Of a stretch of 6,391 nucleotides of DNA, positions 1 through 6,391 are shown piece after piece (the stretch's first letter is position 1; each line of letters opens with the position of its first letter). The notes under the pieces were generated by a model. That model saw only the letters and a program-made list of their open reading frames with translations, ran no database searches and was not told the origin of the DNA. Position numbers and translations under genes: made by a program. The stretch is from Actinomycetes bacterium (GTDB lineage Bacteria > Actinomycetota > Actinomycetes > Actinomycetales > Cellulomonadaceae), in assembly GCA_023401045.1 (NCBI GenBank), contig JAEXEM010000335.1, forward strand, positions 1 to 6,391. The letters run 5' to 3'.

Positions 1-43
1 GCACCCGCCCGTGCGGCCGACGTGCGTCCCCGGTGAGGGCAGC

Positions 44-976
44 TCAGGGGACGATGTGCCCCGCGGCGCGGAACAGGTCGTACCACTCCGGACGGGTGAG
101 CGGCAGGTCCGAGCCGAGCGCGGCCCCGGCGACCCGCTCGGGGGTCGTCGTCCCCAGCACGACCTGCATCCGTGCGGGGTGGCGGGTGATCCAGGCCGTC
201 GCGATCGCGATCGGCGGCACGTCGTACTGCGCGGCGAGCCGGTCGACGACCGCGTTGAGCTCGGCGTACTCGGGGCTGCCGAGGAACGTGCCGGTGAAGA
301 ACCCGCCCTGGAACGGGGACCACGCCTGCACGGTGATGTCGTGCAGCCGGCAGTAGTCGAGCACGCCGCCGTCACGCATGACCGACTGGTCCTCGCCGGT
401 CATGTTCATGGCCGTGCCCTGGGCGACGAGCGCCGCGTGCGTGACCGACAGCTGCAGCTGGTTGACGACGAGCGGCTGGCGGACGGACCGCTTGAGCAGC
501 TCGATCTGCATCGGGGTGTGGTTGGAGACCCCGAACGCCCGCACCTTGCCCGCCGCCTCGAGCTCGTCGAACGCCCGCGCCACCTCGTCCGGCTCGACGA
601 GCGCGTCCGGACGGTGCAGCAGGAGGATGTCGACGTGGTCGGTCCGCAGGGCCCGCAGGGAGCCCTCGACCGACGCCATGATGTGCTCGTACGAGAAGTC
701 GAAGTACGGGCCCTCGCGGACGATGCCGCACTTCGTCTGGATCGTCAGCTCGTCGCGCTGCGACGGGGTGAGCTGCAGGGCGTCGGCGAACCGGCGCTCG
801 CACTCGTGCTTCTCGCGGCCGTACACGTCGGCGTGGTCGACGAAGTCGATGCCGGCGTCCCGCGCGGTGCGCACGAGCTCACGGATCTCGTCGTCCGACT
901 TCTCGGCGATCCGCATGAGCCCGAGCACGACGTTCGGGGCCGTGATGCCGGTCCCGGGGAGAGTGGAGGTCCTCAT
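44..976 (-). CDS. Aldo/keto reductase, YdhF-like
   Basis: A 310-residue cytoplasmic NAD(P)H-dependent oxidoreductase of the aldo/keto reductase TIM-barrel superfamily. The catalytic tetrad is readable: Asp47 and Tyr52 in VDHADVYG, Lys82 in QTKCGI and His121 in LLLHRPDAL. Other landmarks are GKVRAFGVSNHTP (143-155), NQLQLS (172-177), QAWSPFQGG (217-225) and the cofactor-binding VLGTTTPERV (273-282). The pattern VDHADVYG and the C-terminal GHIVP resemble E. coli YdhF (recalled as VDHADIYG and GYDVP), but there is an extra segment around residues 183-203. The start at 976 forms ATGA with the dhaL stop and has GGAGG seven bases upstream; a longer in-frame start at 1405 would add 143 low-complexity residues overlapping dhaL and was rejected. 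As the last visible gene of a sugar or polyol operon, it may interconvert an aldose, ketose or polyol. The substrate and direction are inference. Confidence 0.92.
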   Translation of the reverse strand: MRTSTLPGTGITAPNVVLGLMRIAEKSDDEIRELVRTARDAGIDFVDHADVYGREKHECERRFADALQLTPSQRDELTIQTKCGIVREGPYFDFSYEHIMASVEGSLRALRTDHVDILLLHRPDALVEPDEVARAFDELEAAGKVRAFGVSNHTPMQIELLKRSVRQPLVVNQLQLSVTHAALVAQGTAMNMTGEDQSVMRDGGVLDYCRLHDITVQAWSPFQGGFFTGTFLGSPEYAELNAVVDRLAAQYDVPPIAIATAWITRHPARMQVVLGTTTPERVAGAALGSDLPLTRPEWYDLFRAAGHIVP

Positions 977-1602
977 GCTGCATCCTCCACCGACGTGGCC
1001 TTCCGCCACGACTCGAGGAACCGCCACATCGCCGTCGCCCCGGGGTCCTGCAGGCCGATGCTGCGCTCCTGCAGCCACGACGCCCGCCCGCGCCGGGACT
1101 GCAGGGCGCGCGTCTCGACGACGGCCTTCTCGGCCGCGGCGATCGCGGCGGGCAGACCTGCCGCGCCGTCCGGTGCGGCGTCGAGCGCGTCGGCCGCGGG
1201 CAGGATCGCGTCGAGGATCGTCTTGTCCCCGAGCTGCGTCTTGCCGCGCTGGGCGATGTTCTCGCCCGCCGCGCGCACGAACCGCGCCGCCGCCGCGACG
1301 TCGACGTCCTCGACGTCGGCCCACGCCTTCGAGCCGGCGAGCAGCCCCCCGGCGACGAGCGCCGCCATGGTCGACGGGTTGGCGTTGGCGAACGCCTTGG
1401 CGCACGCACGTGCGATCTCCGACGGCGTGGCCTCCGGCGCCAGCTCGTCGAGCGCGGCGATGACGGCCTTCGCGCCGAGCGACACGGTGATGCCGAGGTC
1501 CCCGTCCCCGAGGGCCTGGTCGAGGTCACGCAGCTCGTCGGCGTACGAGACGAGCTCGGCGAGGCTGCCCTGGATGGTGCGGACGAGCTCTGCGGAGTGC
1601 AT
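973..1602 (-). CDS. dhaL: DhaL-type nucleotide-binding kinase subunit (divergent paralogue)
   Basis: A 209-residue protein, the usual DhaL length (E. coli about 210). DhaL carries the nucleotide and transfers phosphate to the ketose bound in DhaK. The metal-binding motif is LDQALGDGDLG (27-37), with Asp28, Asp33 and Asp35 in the positions of the three Mg-coordinating aspartates. Also kept are RGKTQLGDKTILDAI (119-133) and RGRASWLQERSIGLQDPGAT (171-190), both characteristic of DhaL. Two parts differ from classical DhaL: the usual His after GDxD is Leu36, and the GGASGPL nucleotide loop is replaced by NPSTMAALVAGG (75-86). It therefore belongs with the divergent DhaK beside it. The start is three bases after the dhaK stop, with a perfect AGGAGG inside the last dhaK codons. 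The stop overlaps the reductase start as ATGA. Whether it uses free ATP or is a bound-ADP subunit recharged by a PTS protein cannot be settled here. Confidence 0.9.
   Translation of the reverse strand: MHSAELVRTIQGSLAELVSYADELRDLDQALGDGDLGITVSLGAKAVIAALDELAPEATPSEIARACAKAFANANPSTMAALVAGGLLAGSKAWADVEDVDVAAAARFVRAAGENIAQRGKTQLGDKTILDAILPAADALDAAPDGAAGLPAAIAAAEKAVVETRALQSRRGRASWLQERSIGLQDPGATAMWRFLESWRKATSVEDAA
984..988 (-). promoter_or_regulatory. Ribosome binding site of the aldo/keto reductase gene
   Basis: GGAGG, seven bases before the ATG at 976, inside the end of dhaL. An ATG at 983 lies directly after it but is out of frame and too close to the site to be used. Confidence 0.7.
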
Positions 1603-1605
1603 GGG

Positions 1606-2607
<1,002 letters not shown>

Positions 2608-2614
2608 GACCGTG

Positions 2615-2621
2615 CCTTTCC
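2615..2621 (-). promoter_or_regulatory. Ribosome binding site of dhaK, deciding a GTG start
   Basis: GGAAAGG, seven bases before the GTG at 2607, in the only real gap between genes (2608-2646). The GTG, rather than ATG, is the only start codon that fits this site and the typical DhaK N-terminus. Confidence 0.75.
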
Positions 2622-2646
2622 GTGGGGTCGAGGGGGAGTACGTGGG

Positions 2647-3753
2647 TCAGGCGGCTGCGGCGACGGGCTTGGGTGCCCGGCGTCGGCGGCGCCACCGCAC
2701 CTGGTCGAGGACCATGACGGCGATGAGGATGACGCCCTGGGCGATGGCGTACTCGAACGCCGACAGGCGCACCGCGGTGAACCCGCTGGAGACGATCTGC
2801 AGGGTGAGCGTCGCGAGGACGACACCGAGCACCGTCGCGAAGCCGCCGTTGGGGTTCGTCCCGCCGAGCACCGCGATGACGATGACGAGCAGGACGTACG
2901 ACGCGCCGTAGTCCGCCGACGCGGTGGGGTTGCGGGCGAGGAACAGCACACCGGCGACACCGCCGAGCAGACCCGTCATGAGGTAGGTGCCGCCGAGCAC
3001 CGTGCCGCTGCGGATGCCGGAGTACCGCGCCGCGGTGGGGTTGGCGCCCTGCAGGCGGATCCGCAGGCCGAGCGGGGTGCGGTTGACGACGACGGCGACG
3101 GCCGCCGCCACCGCGAGGAACGCGACGAACAGCGTGGGGACGCCGCCGACGGTCGACTGCCCGACGGCCGTCAGCTGCTCGGGCGACCCGTAGAGGGTCT
3201 TGCCGCCCGTCCACGCGACCGCGACACCGTTGAAGATCTGCATCGTGCCGAGCGTCGCGAGGATGGGGGTGATGCCGACCCCGGCGACGAGGAAGCCGTT
3301 GACGGCCCCGCACGCGACGCCGACGAGCACCCCGACGAGGACGATGACCGGGAACATCGCCTCGGCCTGCGTCGGGTCGGTCGCGGCGATCGCCGAGTAC
3401 AGCGTCGACATCGTGATGGCCGACAGGCTCGCGATGCTGACGAGCGACAGGTCGATGCCGCCGGTGAGCATGGCGAGCATCATCGCCAGGGCGATGACAC
3501 CGATCTCCGGTGCCGCCAGCGCGATGTTCTGCAGGTTGATGGGGCTGAGGAACACCCCCGGCTTGAGGGCCGCGAACAGCGCGAACGCGACGACGACGAG
3601 CACGAGCATGCGACGGGCGCTGCGGTCGACGTGGACGCGGGCGAGGAACGCCTGCCAGCGGTCGTCGACCTGGCGGTTGGCCCGGCGCAGCGGGTCGCGC
3701 TCGCGCACCGGCGTCGAGCCGTCCGCGGGGCCGGTCGTCCTGGGCGCGGTCAT
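2647..3753 (-). CDS. CUT2-family sugar ABC transporter permease, second of two (RbsC-like)
   Basis: A 368-residue membrane protein of the same fold as the preceding permease but clearly divergent from it, so the channel is probably a heterodimer. A polar N-terminus of about 48 residues precedes the first membrane segment (49-63). Landmarks are MLAMLTGGIDLSLVSIASLS (92-111), AVNGFLVAGVGITPILATLG (150-169), the ATPase-coupling loop LQGANPTAARYSGI (234-247) and AVLGGTNPNGGFATVLGVVL (294-313). It ends in a basic stretch, QVRWRRRRRAPKP (351-363), typical of a cytoplasmic tail. The start at 3753 overlaps the previous stop as ATGA and has a perfect AGGAGG seven bases upstream; longer in-frame starts up to 4230 would run through the coding region of the first permease and were rejected. 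A 39-base gap follows before the kinase genes. Confidence 0.94.
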   Translation of the reverse strand: MTAPRTTGPADGSTPVRERDPLRRANRQVDDRWQAFLARVHVDRSARRMLVLVVVAFALFAALKPGVFLSPINLQNIALAAPEIGVIALAMMLAMLTGGIDLSLVSIASLSAITMSTLYSAIAATDPTQAEAMFPVIVLVGVLVGVACGAVNGFLVAGVGITPILATLGTMQIFNGVAVAWTGGKTLYGSPEQLTAVGQSTVGGVPTLFVAFLAVAAAVAVVVNRTPLGLRIRLQGANPTAARYSGIRSGTVLGGTYLMTGLLGGVAGVLFLARNPTASADYGASYVLLVIVIAVLGGTNPNGGFATVLGVVLATLTLQIVSSGFTAVRLSAFEYAIAQGVILIAVMVLDQVRWRRRRRAPKPVAAAA

Positions 3754-4820
3754 GCCGGCACCTCCTGCTCGTCGTCGACCTTGTCGTCGACCTCGTCGTT
3801 GACACGGACCGCCCGGGCGGAGCGGCGGGCCGCGACCGCCTGCACGCCGACGCCGAGGACCAGCAGCAGGCCGACGGCCGTGCGCTGCCAGGCGCTGGGC
3901 ACGCCCGCGAGGATGAGGCTGTTGTTGATGACCTGGACCAGCAGCACCCCGAGCACGGTCCCGCCGACGGACCCGCGTCCGCCGAAGATCGACGCACCGC
4001 CGAGGACGACGGCCGCGATGATGTCGAGCTCGTCGCCGACGAGCTCCTGCGGGGCGGCGGAGCGGCCCATGATCATGTAGGCCATGCCGCCGATCGCGGC
4101 GGTCATGCCGACGATGACGTAGACCCACACCTGGGTGCGGACCACGCGGATGCCGGCGCGCCGGGCGGCCTCGGGGTCGCCGCCGATGGCGTAGACCGAG
4201 CGACCGAACATCGTGCGGTTGAGCACCCACGCGAGCGCGACGGTGAGGACGACCGCCGGCACGACGAGGACGTGCAGGTAGCTGCGCCCCGCGTCGGTCG
4301 TCACCTCGAGGAGGTTCGTCGTCGAGAGCGAGCCCATGCCCGTCGGCAGGTCGGCGATGTAGCGCGACCCGACGTAGGCGAGCAGGACGCCCTTGAAGAT
4401 GCCCTGCGTGCCGAGCGTGACGATGAGCGTCGGGAGCCGGAACCGGGCGATGAGGAACCCGTTGACCGAGCCGAGCGTCGCACCGAGCACGAGCGCCGCG
4501 GCGAACGACCCGAGCAGGCCGAGGTCGAACCCGCCCTCGAGCTGCACGTGGACCGTCGTGTACGCGGCGAACGCGGCGATGGCCGCGAACGAGACGTCGA
4601 TGCCGCCGGAGATGATGACGAGCAGCACCCCGAGCGCGAAGATGAGCGGCACGATCGAGCTGCGGACGATGCTGAACGCCGTCGGGACCGTGAAGAACAC
4701 CGGGTTGGCGATCGACATGCCGACGACGAGCAGCAGGAGGATGAGGGCGAGCACGCCCTCGTTGTTGGGCCCGCGCAGCCGGCGCAGCAGCGCCCCGCGG
4801 TCGAGCGAACGGGCGCTCAT
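3750..4820 (-). CDS. CUT2-family sugar ABC transporter permease, first of two (RbsC-like)
   Basis: A 356-residue polytopic membrane protein of the branched-chain amino acid/ribose permease fold (BPD_transp_2). It should form half of the transmembrane channel together with the product of the next gene. Hydrophobic segments run from about residue 23 to 330. Family landmarks are LVIISGGIDVS (67-77), SVNGFLIARFRLPTLIVTLG (118-137), the cytoplasmic ATPase-coupling loop AIGGDPEAARRAGI (211-224) and VVLGGASIFGGRGSVGGT (271-288). The start at 4820 was chosen over an upstream in-frame ATG at 5075 because it overlaps the ATPase stop as ATGA and has GAAGG seven bases before it; the extra 85 upstream residues would be Arg-rich shadow translation of the ATPase gene. 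The C-terminus is oddly acidic (NDEVDDKVDDEQE, 341-353), encoded by a short tandem repeat. Substrate unknown. Confidence 0.94.
   Translation of the reverse strand: MSARSLDRGALLRRLRGPNNEGVLALILLLLVVGMSIANPVFFTVPTAFSIVRSSIVPLIFALGVLLVIISGGIDVSFAAIAAFAAYTTVHVQLEGGFDLGLLGSFAAALVLGATLGSVNGFLIARFRLPTLIVTLGTQGIFKGVLLAYVGSRYIADLPTGMGSLSTTNLLEVTTDAGRSYLHVLVVPAVVLTVALAWVLNRTMFGRSVYAIGGDPEAARRAGIRVVRTQVWVYVIVGMTAAIGGMAYMIMGRSAAPQELVGDELDIIAAVVLGGASIFGGRGSVGGTVLGVLLVQVINNSLILAGVPSAWQRTAVGLLLVLGVGVQAVAARRSARAVRVNDEVDDKVDDEQEVPA
3761..3766 (-). promoter_or_regulatory. Ribosome binding site of the second permease gene
   Basis: A perfect AGGAGG, seven bases before the ATG at 3753, lying in the last codons of the first permease gene. 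It fixes the start against longer in-frame alternatives. Confidence 0.8.
3771..3803. repeat. Short tandem repeat of 12-base units in the permease C-terminus
   Basis: Two near-identical 12-base units (GTCGTCGACCTT, then GTCGTCGACCTC) and a partial third lie at the 3' end of the first permease gene. They encode the four-residue repeat VNDE-VDDK-VDDE (residues 340-351). Because the unit is a multiple of three, copy-number change would lengthen or shorten the acidic tail without breaking the frame. The array sits just upstream of the next gene's ribosome binding site. Confidence 0.65.
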
Positions 4821-6322
4821 GCGGCCACCTTCGTCCGGATCGTGTCGACGGCGACGGCGTCGCCGTCCAGCACCTCGACGACGCGTCCGCCGCGGACCAC
4901 GAGGACCCGGTGGCAGCACGCGACGAGCTCGGGGGCGTCGTCGGAGATGACGATCACCCCGGTGCCCTCGGCGGCCTCGGCCCGCAGGATGTCGAGGATC
5001 TCGGCCTTGGAGCCGACGTCGACGCCGACGGTCGGGCCGTTGAGCATGAGCACCCGCGGGCGCCGGGCCAGCCACTTGGCGAGCACGACGCGCTGGGCGT
5101 TGCCGCCCGAGAGCGAGCGCACCGGCGCCTGGACGGTCGGTGCCTTGATGCGCAGCCGCTCGAAGAGCCGGGCGATGGTCCGGCGCACCGCGCGCGCGTC
5201 GAGCGTGCGCCAGCGGGTGCGGTGCTGGTCGACCGAGCCGGCGATGATGTTGTCGGCGATCGACTGCTCGAGGAACAGGCCCTGCGTGAGCCGGTCCTCG
5301 GGGACGTACCCGAGCCCGGCGGCGATGGCGTCGCCGATGCTCTGCAGCCGCACGGGGCGGCCGTCGACGCGCACCGTCCCGGACCGGGCCGGCAGGACGC
5401 CGAAGAGGGACTCCGCGATCTCGGTGCGCCCCGAGCCGAGCAGGCCCGTGACGCCGAGGATCTCGCCGCGCCGCAGCGTGAAGGACACGTCGTGGAACGC
5501 GCCGGGCAGCGTGAGGTGCTCGACCTCGAGGACGGGCGGCGCGTCCGGGGCGAGCTCGCTCACGTGGCGCGACTCGTCGAGCTCGCGGCCCGTCATGTGC
5601 TGCGTGATCGTGCGGCTGTCGAGCTCGGACGCGGGGCTGGTGAGGACGTTGCGGCCCGAGCGCAGGATGGTGACGCGCTGCGAGATGGTGAGGACCTCGT
5701 CGAGCTTGTGCGAGACGAAGATGAGCCCCACGCCGCGCGCCCGCAGCCGCTCGACGATCGCGAACAGCCGTGCCACCTCGGTGTGGGTGAGGGCGGTCGT
5801 CGGCTCGTCCATGATGATGACGCGTGCGTCGTTGACGAGCGCGCGGCAGATCGCGGTGAGCTGCTTGTCCGCCACCGGCAGGTCCTCGACGCGGGCGTCG
5901 AGGTCGAGCGTGAGACCGAGGTCGGTGACGACCTCCTGCGCGGAGCGACGTGCCGTGGCGAGGTCGAACAGGCGCCGCCGGTTCGCGACGGCCGAGGTGA
6001 GGACGATGTTCTCGGCGACCGTGAGGTTGGGGAAGAGCGAGAAGTCCTGGTAGATCACCTGGATGCCGGTCTTGATGGCGGCCGTGGGGTTCATCGAGGT
6101 GTGCTCGGTGCCGTCGACGACGACGGTGCCGGAGTCGGGCTTCTCGGCCCCGGAGATGATCTTGATGAGGGTGGACTTGCCGCAGCCGTTCTCACCGGCG
6201 AGGCACAGCACCTCGCCGGGCCACAGCTGCAGCGAGACGCCGCCGAGGGCGGTGACGCCGCCGAAGGTCTTGACGACGTCGCGGACCTCGAGGAGAGGGG
6301 CGGCGGTCGTGGGGGTGGTCAT
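4817..6322 (-). CDS. CUT2-family sugar ABC transporter ATP-binding protein (two fused ABC domains, RbsA-like)
   Basis: This 501-residue protein has two ABC ATPase domains in one chain, the usual size and layout of the ATPase of ribose-type (CUT2) sugar importers; it would sit on the inner face of the membrane and power the two permeases encoded next. Domain 1 has Walker A GENGCGKST (43-51), Q-loop Q92, Walker B IIMDEPTTAL (169-178) and switch H205; its signature is weak (PVADKQ, 149-154), as is normal in this family. Domain 2 has a Walker A-like GLLGSGRTE (293-301, Arg for Lys, also family-typical) and a good LSGGN signature (404-408). Its Walker B, however, reads LMLNGPTVGVDVG (425-437), with Asn and Gly where DE is usual. 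The start at 6322 has GAAAGG eight bases upstream. The stop overlaps the next gene's start as ATGA. The family call is firm; the transported sugar cannot be read from the sequence. Confidence 0.95.
   Translation of the reverse strand: MTTPTTAAPLLEVRDVVKTFGGVTALGGVSLQLWPGEVLCLAGENGCGKSTLIKIISGAEKPDSGTVVVDGTEHTSMNPTAAIKTGIQVIYQDFSLFPNLTVAENIVLTSAVANRRRLFDLATARRSAQEVVTDLGLTLDLDARVEDLPVADKQLTAICRALVNDARVIIMDEPTTALTHTEVARLFAIVERLRARGVGLIFVSHKLDEVLTISQRVTILRSGRNVLTSPASELDSRTITQHMTGRELDESRHVSELAPDAPPVLEVEHLTLPGAFHDVSFTLRRGEILGVTGLLGSGRTEIAESLFGVLPARSGTVRVDGRPVRLQSIGDAIAAGLGYVPEDRLTQGLFLEQSIADNIIAGSVDQHRTRWRTLDARAVRRTIARLFERLRIKAPTVQAPVRSLSGGNAQRVVLAKWLARRPRVLMLNGPTVGVDVGSKAEILDILRAEAAEGTGVIVISDDAPELVACCHRVLVVRGGRVVEVLDGDAVAVDTIRTKVAA
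4828..4832 (-). promoter_or_regulatory. Ribosome binding site of the first permease gene
   Basis: GAAGG, seven bases before the ATG at 4820 and inside the end of the ATPase gene. It decides the start: the upstream in-frame ATG at 5075 would lie deep inside the ATPase gene. Confidence 0.65.
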
Positions 6323-6330
6323 GGGGCACG

Positions 6331-6336
6331 CCTTTC
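6331..6336 (-). promoter_or_regulatory. Ribosome binding site of the ABC ATPase gene
   Basis: GAAAGG on the minus strand, eight bases before the ATG at 6322. It supports this start for the first gene of the operon. Confidence 0.75.
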
Positions 6337-6345
6337 TGCGCCGGT

Positions 6346-6359
6346 GCGGGGCGCCCCGC
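6346..6359. repeat. Perfect 14-base GC palindrome in the leader
   Basis: GCGGGGCGCCCCGC reads the same on both strands. It ends ten bases upstream of the first gene's ribosome binding site, where an operator or a small RNA hairpin could act on expression. In DNA this GC-rich, short GC palindromes also arise by chance, so function is unproven. Confidence 0.4.
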
Positions 6360-6391
6360 GCACGCCCGCCCCCCCCCCGCGGCCCCGGGGC

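Larger units (their letters stand above)
6323..6391 (-). other. Operon leader, almost pure G/C; no promoter recognised
   Basis: These 69 bases are all that is visible upstream of the first gene. They contain its ribosome binding site, a perfect 14-base palindrome, a run of ten C on the plus strand (6369-6378, so ten G on the sense strand) and a second palindrome at the edge. From 6363 to 6391 there is not a single A or T. No -10 or -35 hexamers can be recognised, so the promoter and any regulator gene probably lie beyond the window. Confidence 0.6.

Noticed and set aside
1..43. Possible terminator or start of a further gene after the reductase
   Set aside because: Only a four-base GCAC/GTGC stem at 1-14 and no T-tract; no reading frame can be supported in so short a stretch.
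2608..2646. Possible terminator or hairpin covering the dhaK ribosome binding site (GACC at 2608-2611 pairing with GGTC at 2626-2629)
   Set aside because: Only four base pairs, no U-tract and a mismatch directly inside the stem; too weak to call.
4272..6053. Long plus-strand open frame (593 codons) opposite the ATPase and first permease
   Set aside because: No recognisable domain, Arg/Ser/Thr-rich composition, and fully antisense to the well-supported ATPase and permease genes.

Overview
The window is a single tight operon of six genes, all read on the minus strand (from high to low coordinates). The DNA is very GC-rich, codon third positions are almost all G or C, and most genes have clear Shine-Dalgarno sites. 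This points to an actinobacterium, perhaps a Micrococcales genus such as Cellulomonas; the genus is a guess, the high-GC actinobacterial character is not. The very long open frames on the plus strand are by-products of the GC content and are not genes.

Layout in order of transcription: a short, almost purely G/C leader (6323-6391) with a run of ten G on the transcribed strand and two perfect palindromes; a two-domain sugar ABC ATPase of the ribose/CUT2 type (4817-6322); two different CUT2 membrane permeases (3750-4820 and 2647-3753); a 39-base gap; a DhaK-type kinase subunit with a GTG start (1606-2607); a DhaL-type kinase subunit (973-1602); and a YdhF-like aldo/keto reductase (44-976). Three of the five junctions are four-base ATGA overlaps and the DhaK-DhaL junction is a three-base gap, so the genes are almost certainly co-transcribed and translationally coupled. 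The last 43 bases (1-43) hold no supported feature.

The operon reads as an uptake-and-first-steps catabolic unit. The ABC importer brings in a small sugar or polyol, the reductase interconverts carbonyl and alcohol forms, and the DhaK/DhaL pair phosphorylates a short-chain ketose. The kinase subunits are not textbook dihydroxyacetone kinase: the catalytic His and Asp of DhaK and the Mg-binding Asp residues of DhaL are kept, but the flanking substrate and nucleotide loops differ. Together with the sugar importer this suggests a substrate other than dihydroxyacetone, possibly a tetrulose such as erythrulose or another ketose. No periplasmic binding protein, DhaM phosphodonor, regulator or sugar-phosphate isomerase lies inside the window.
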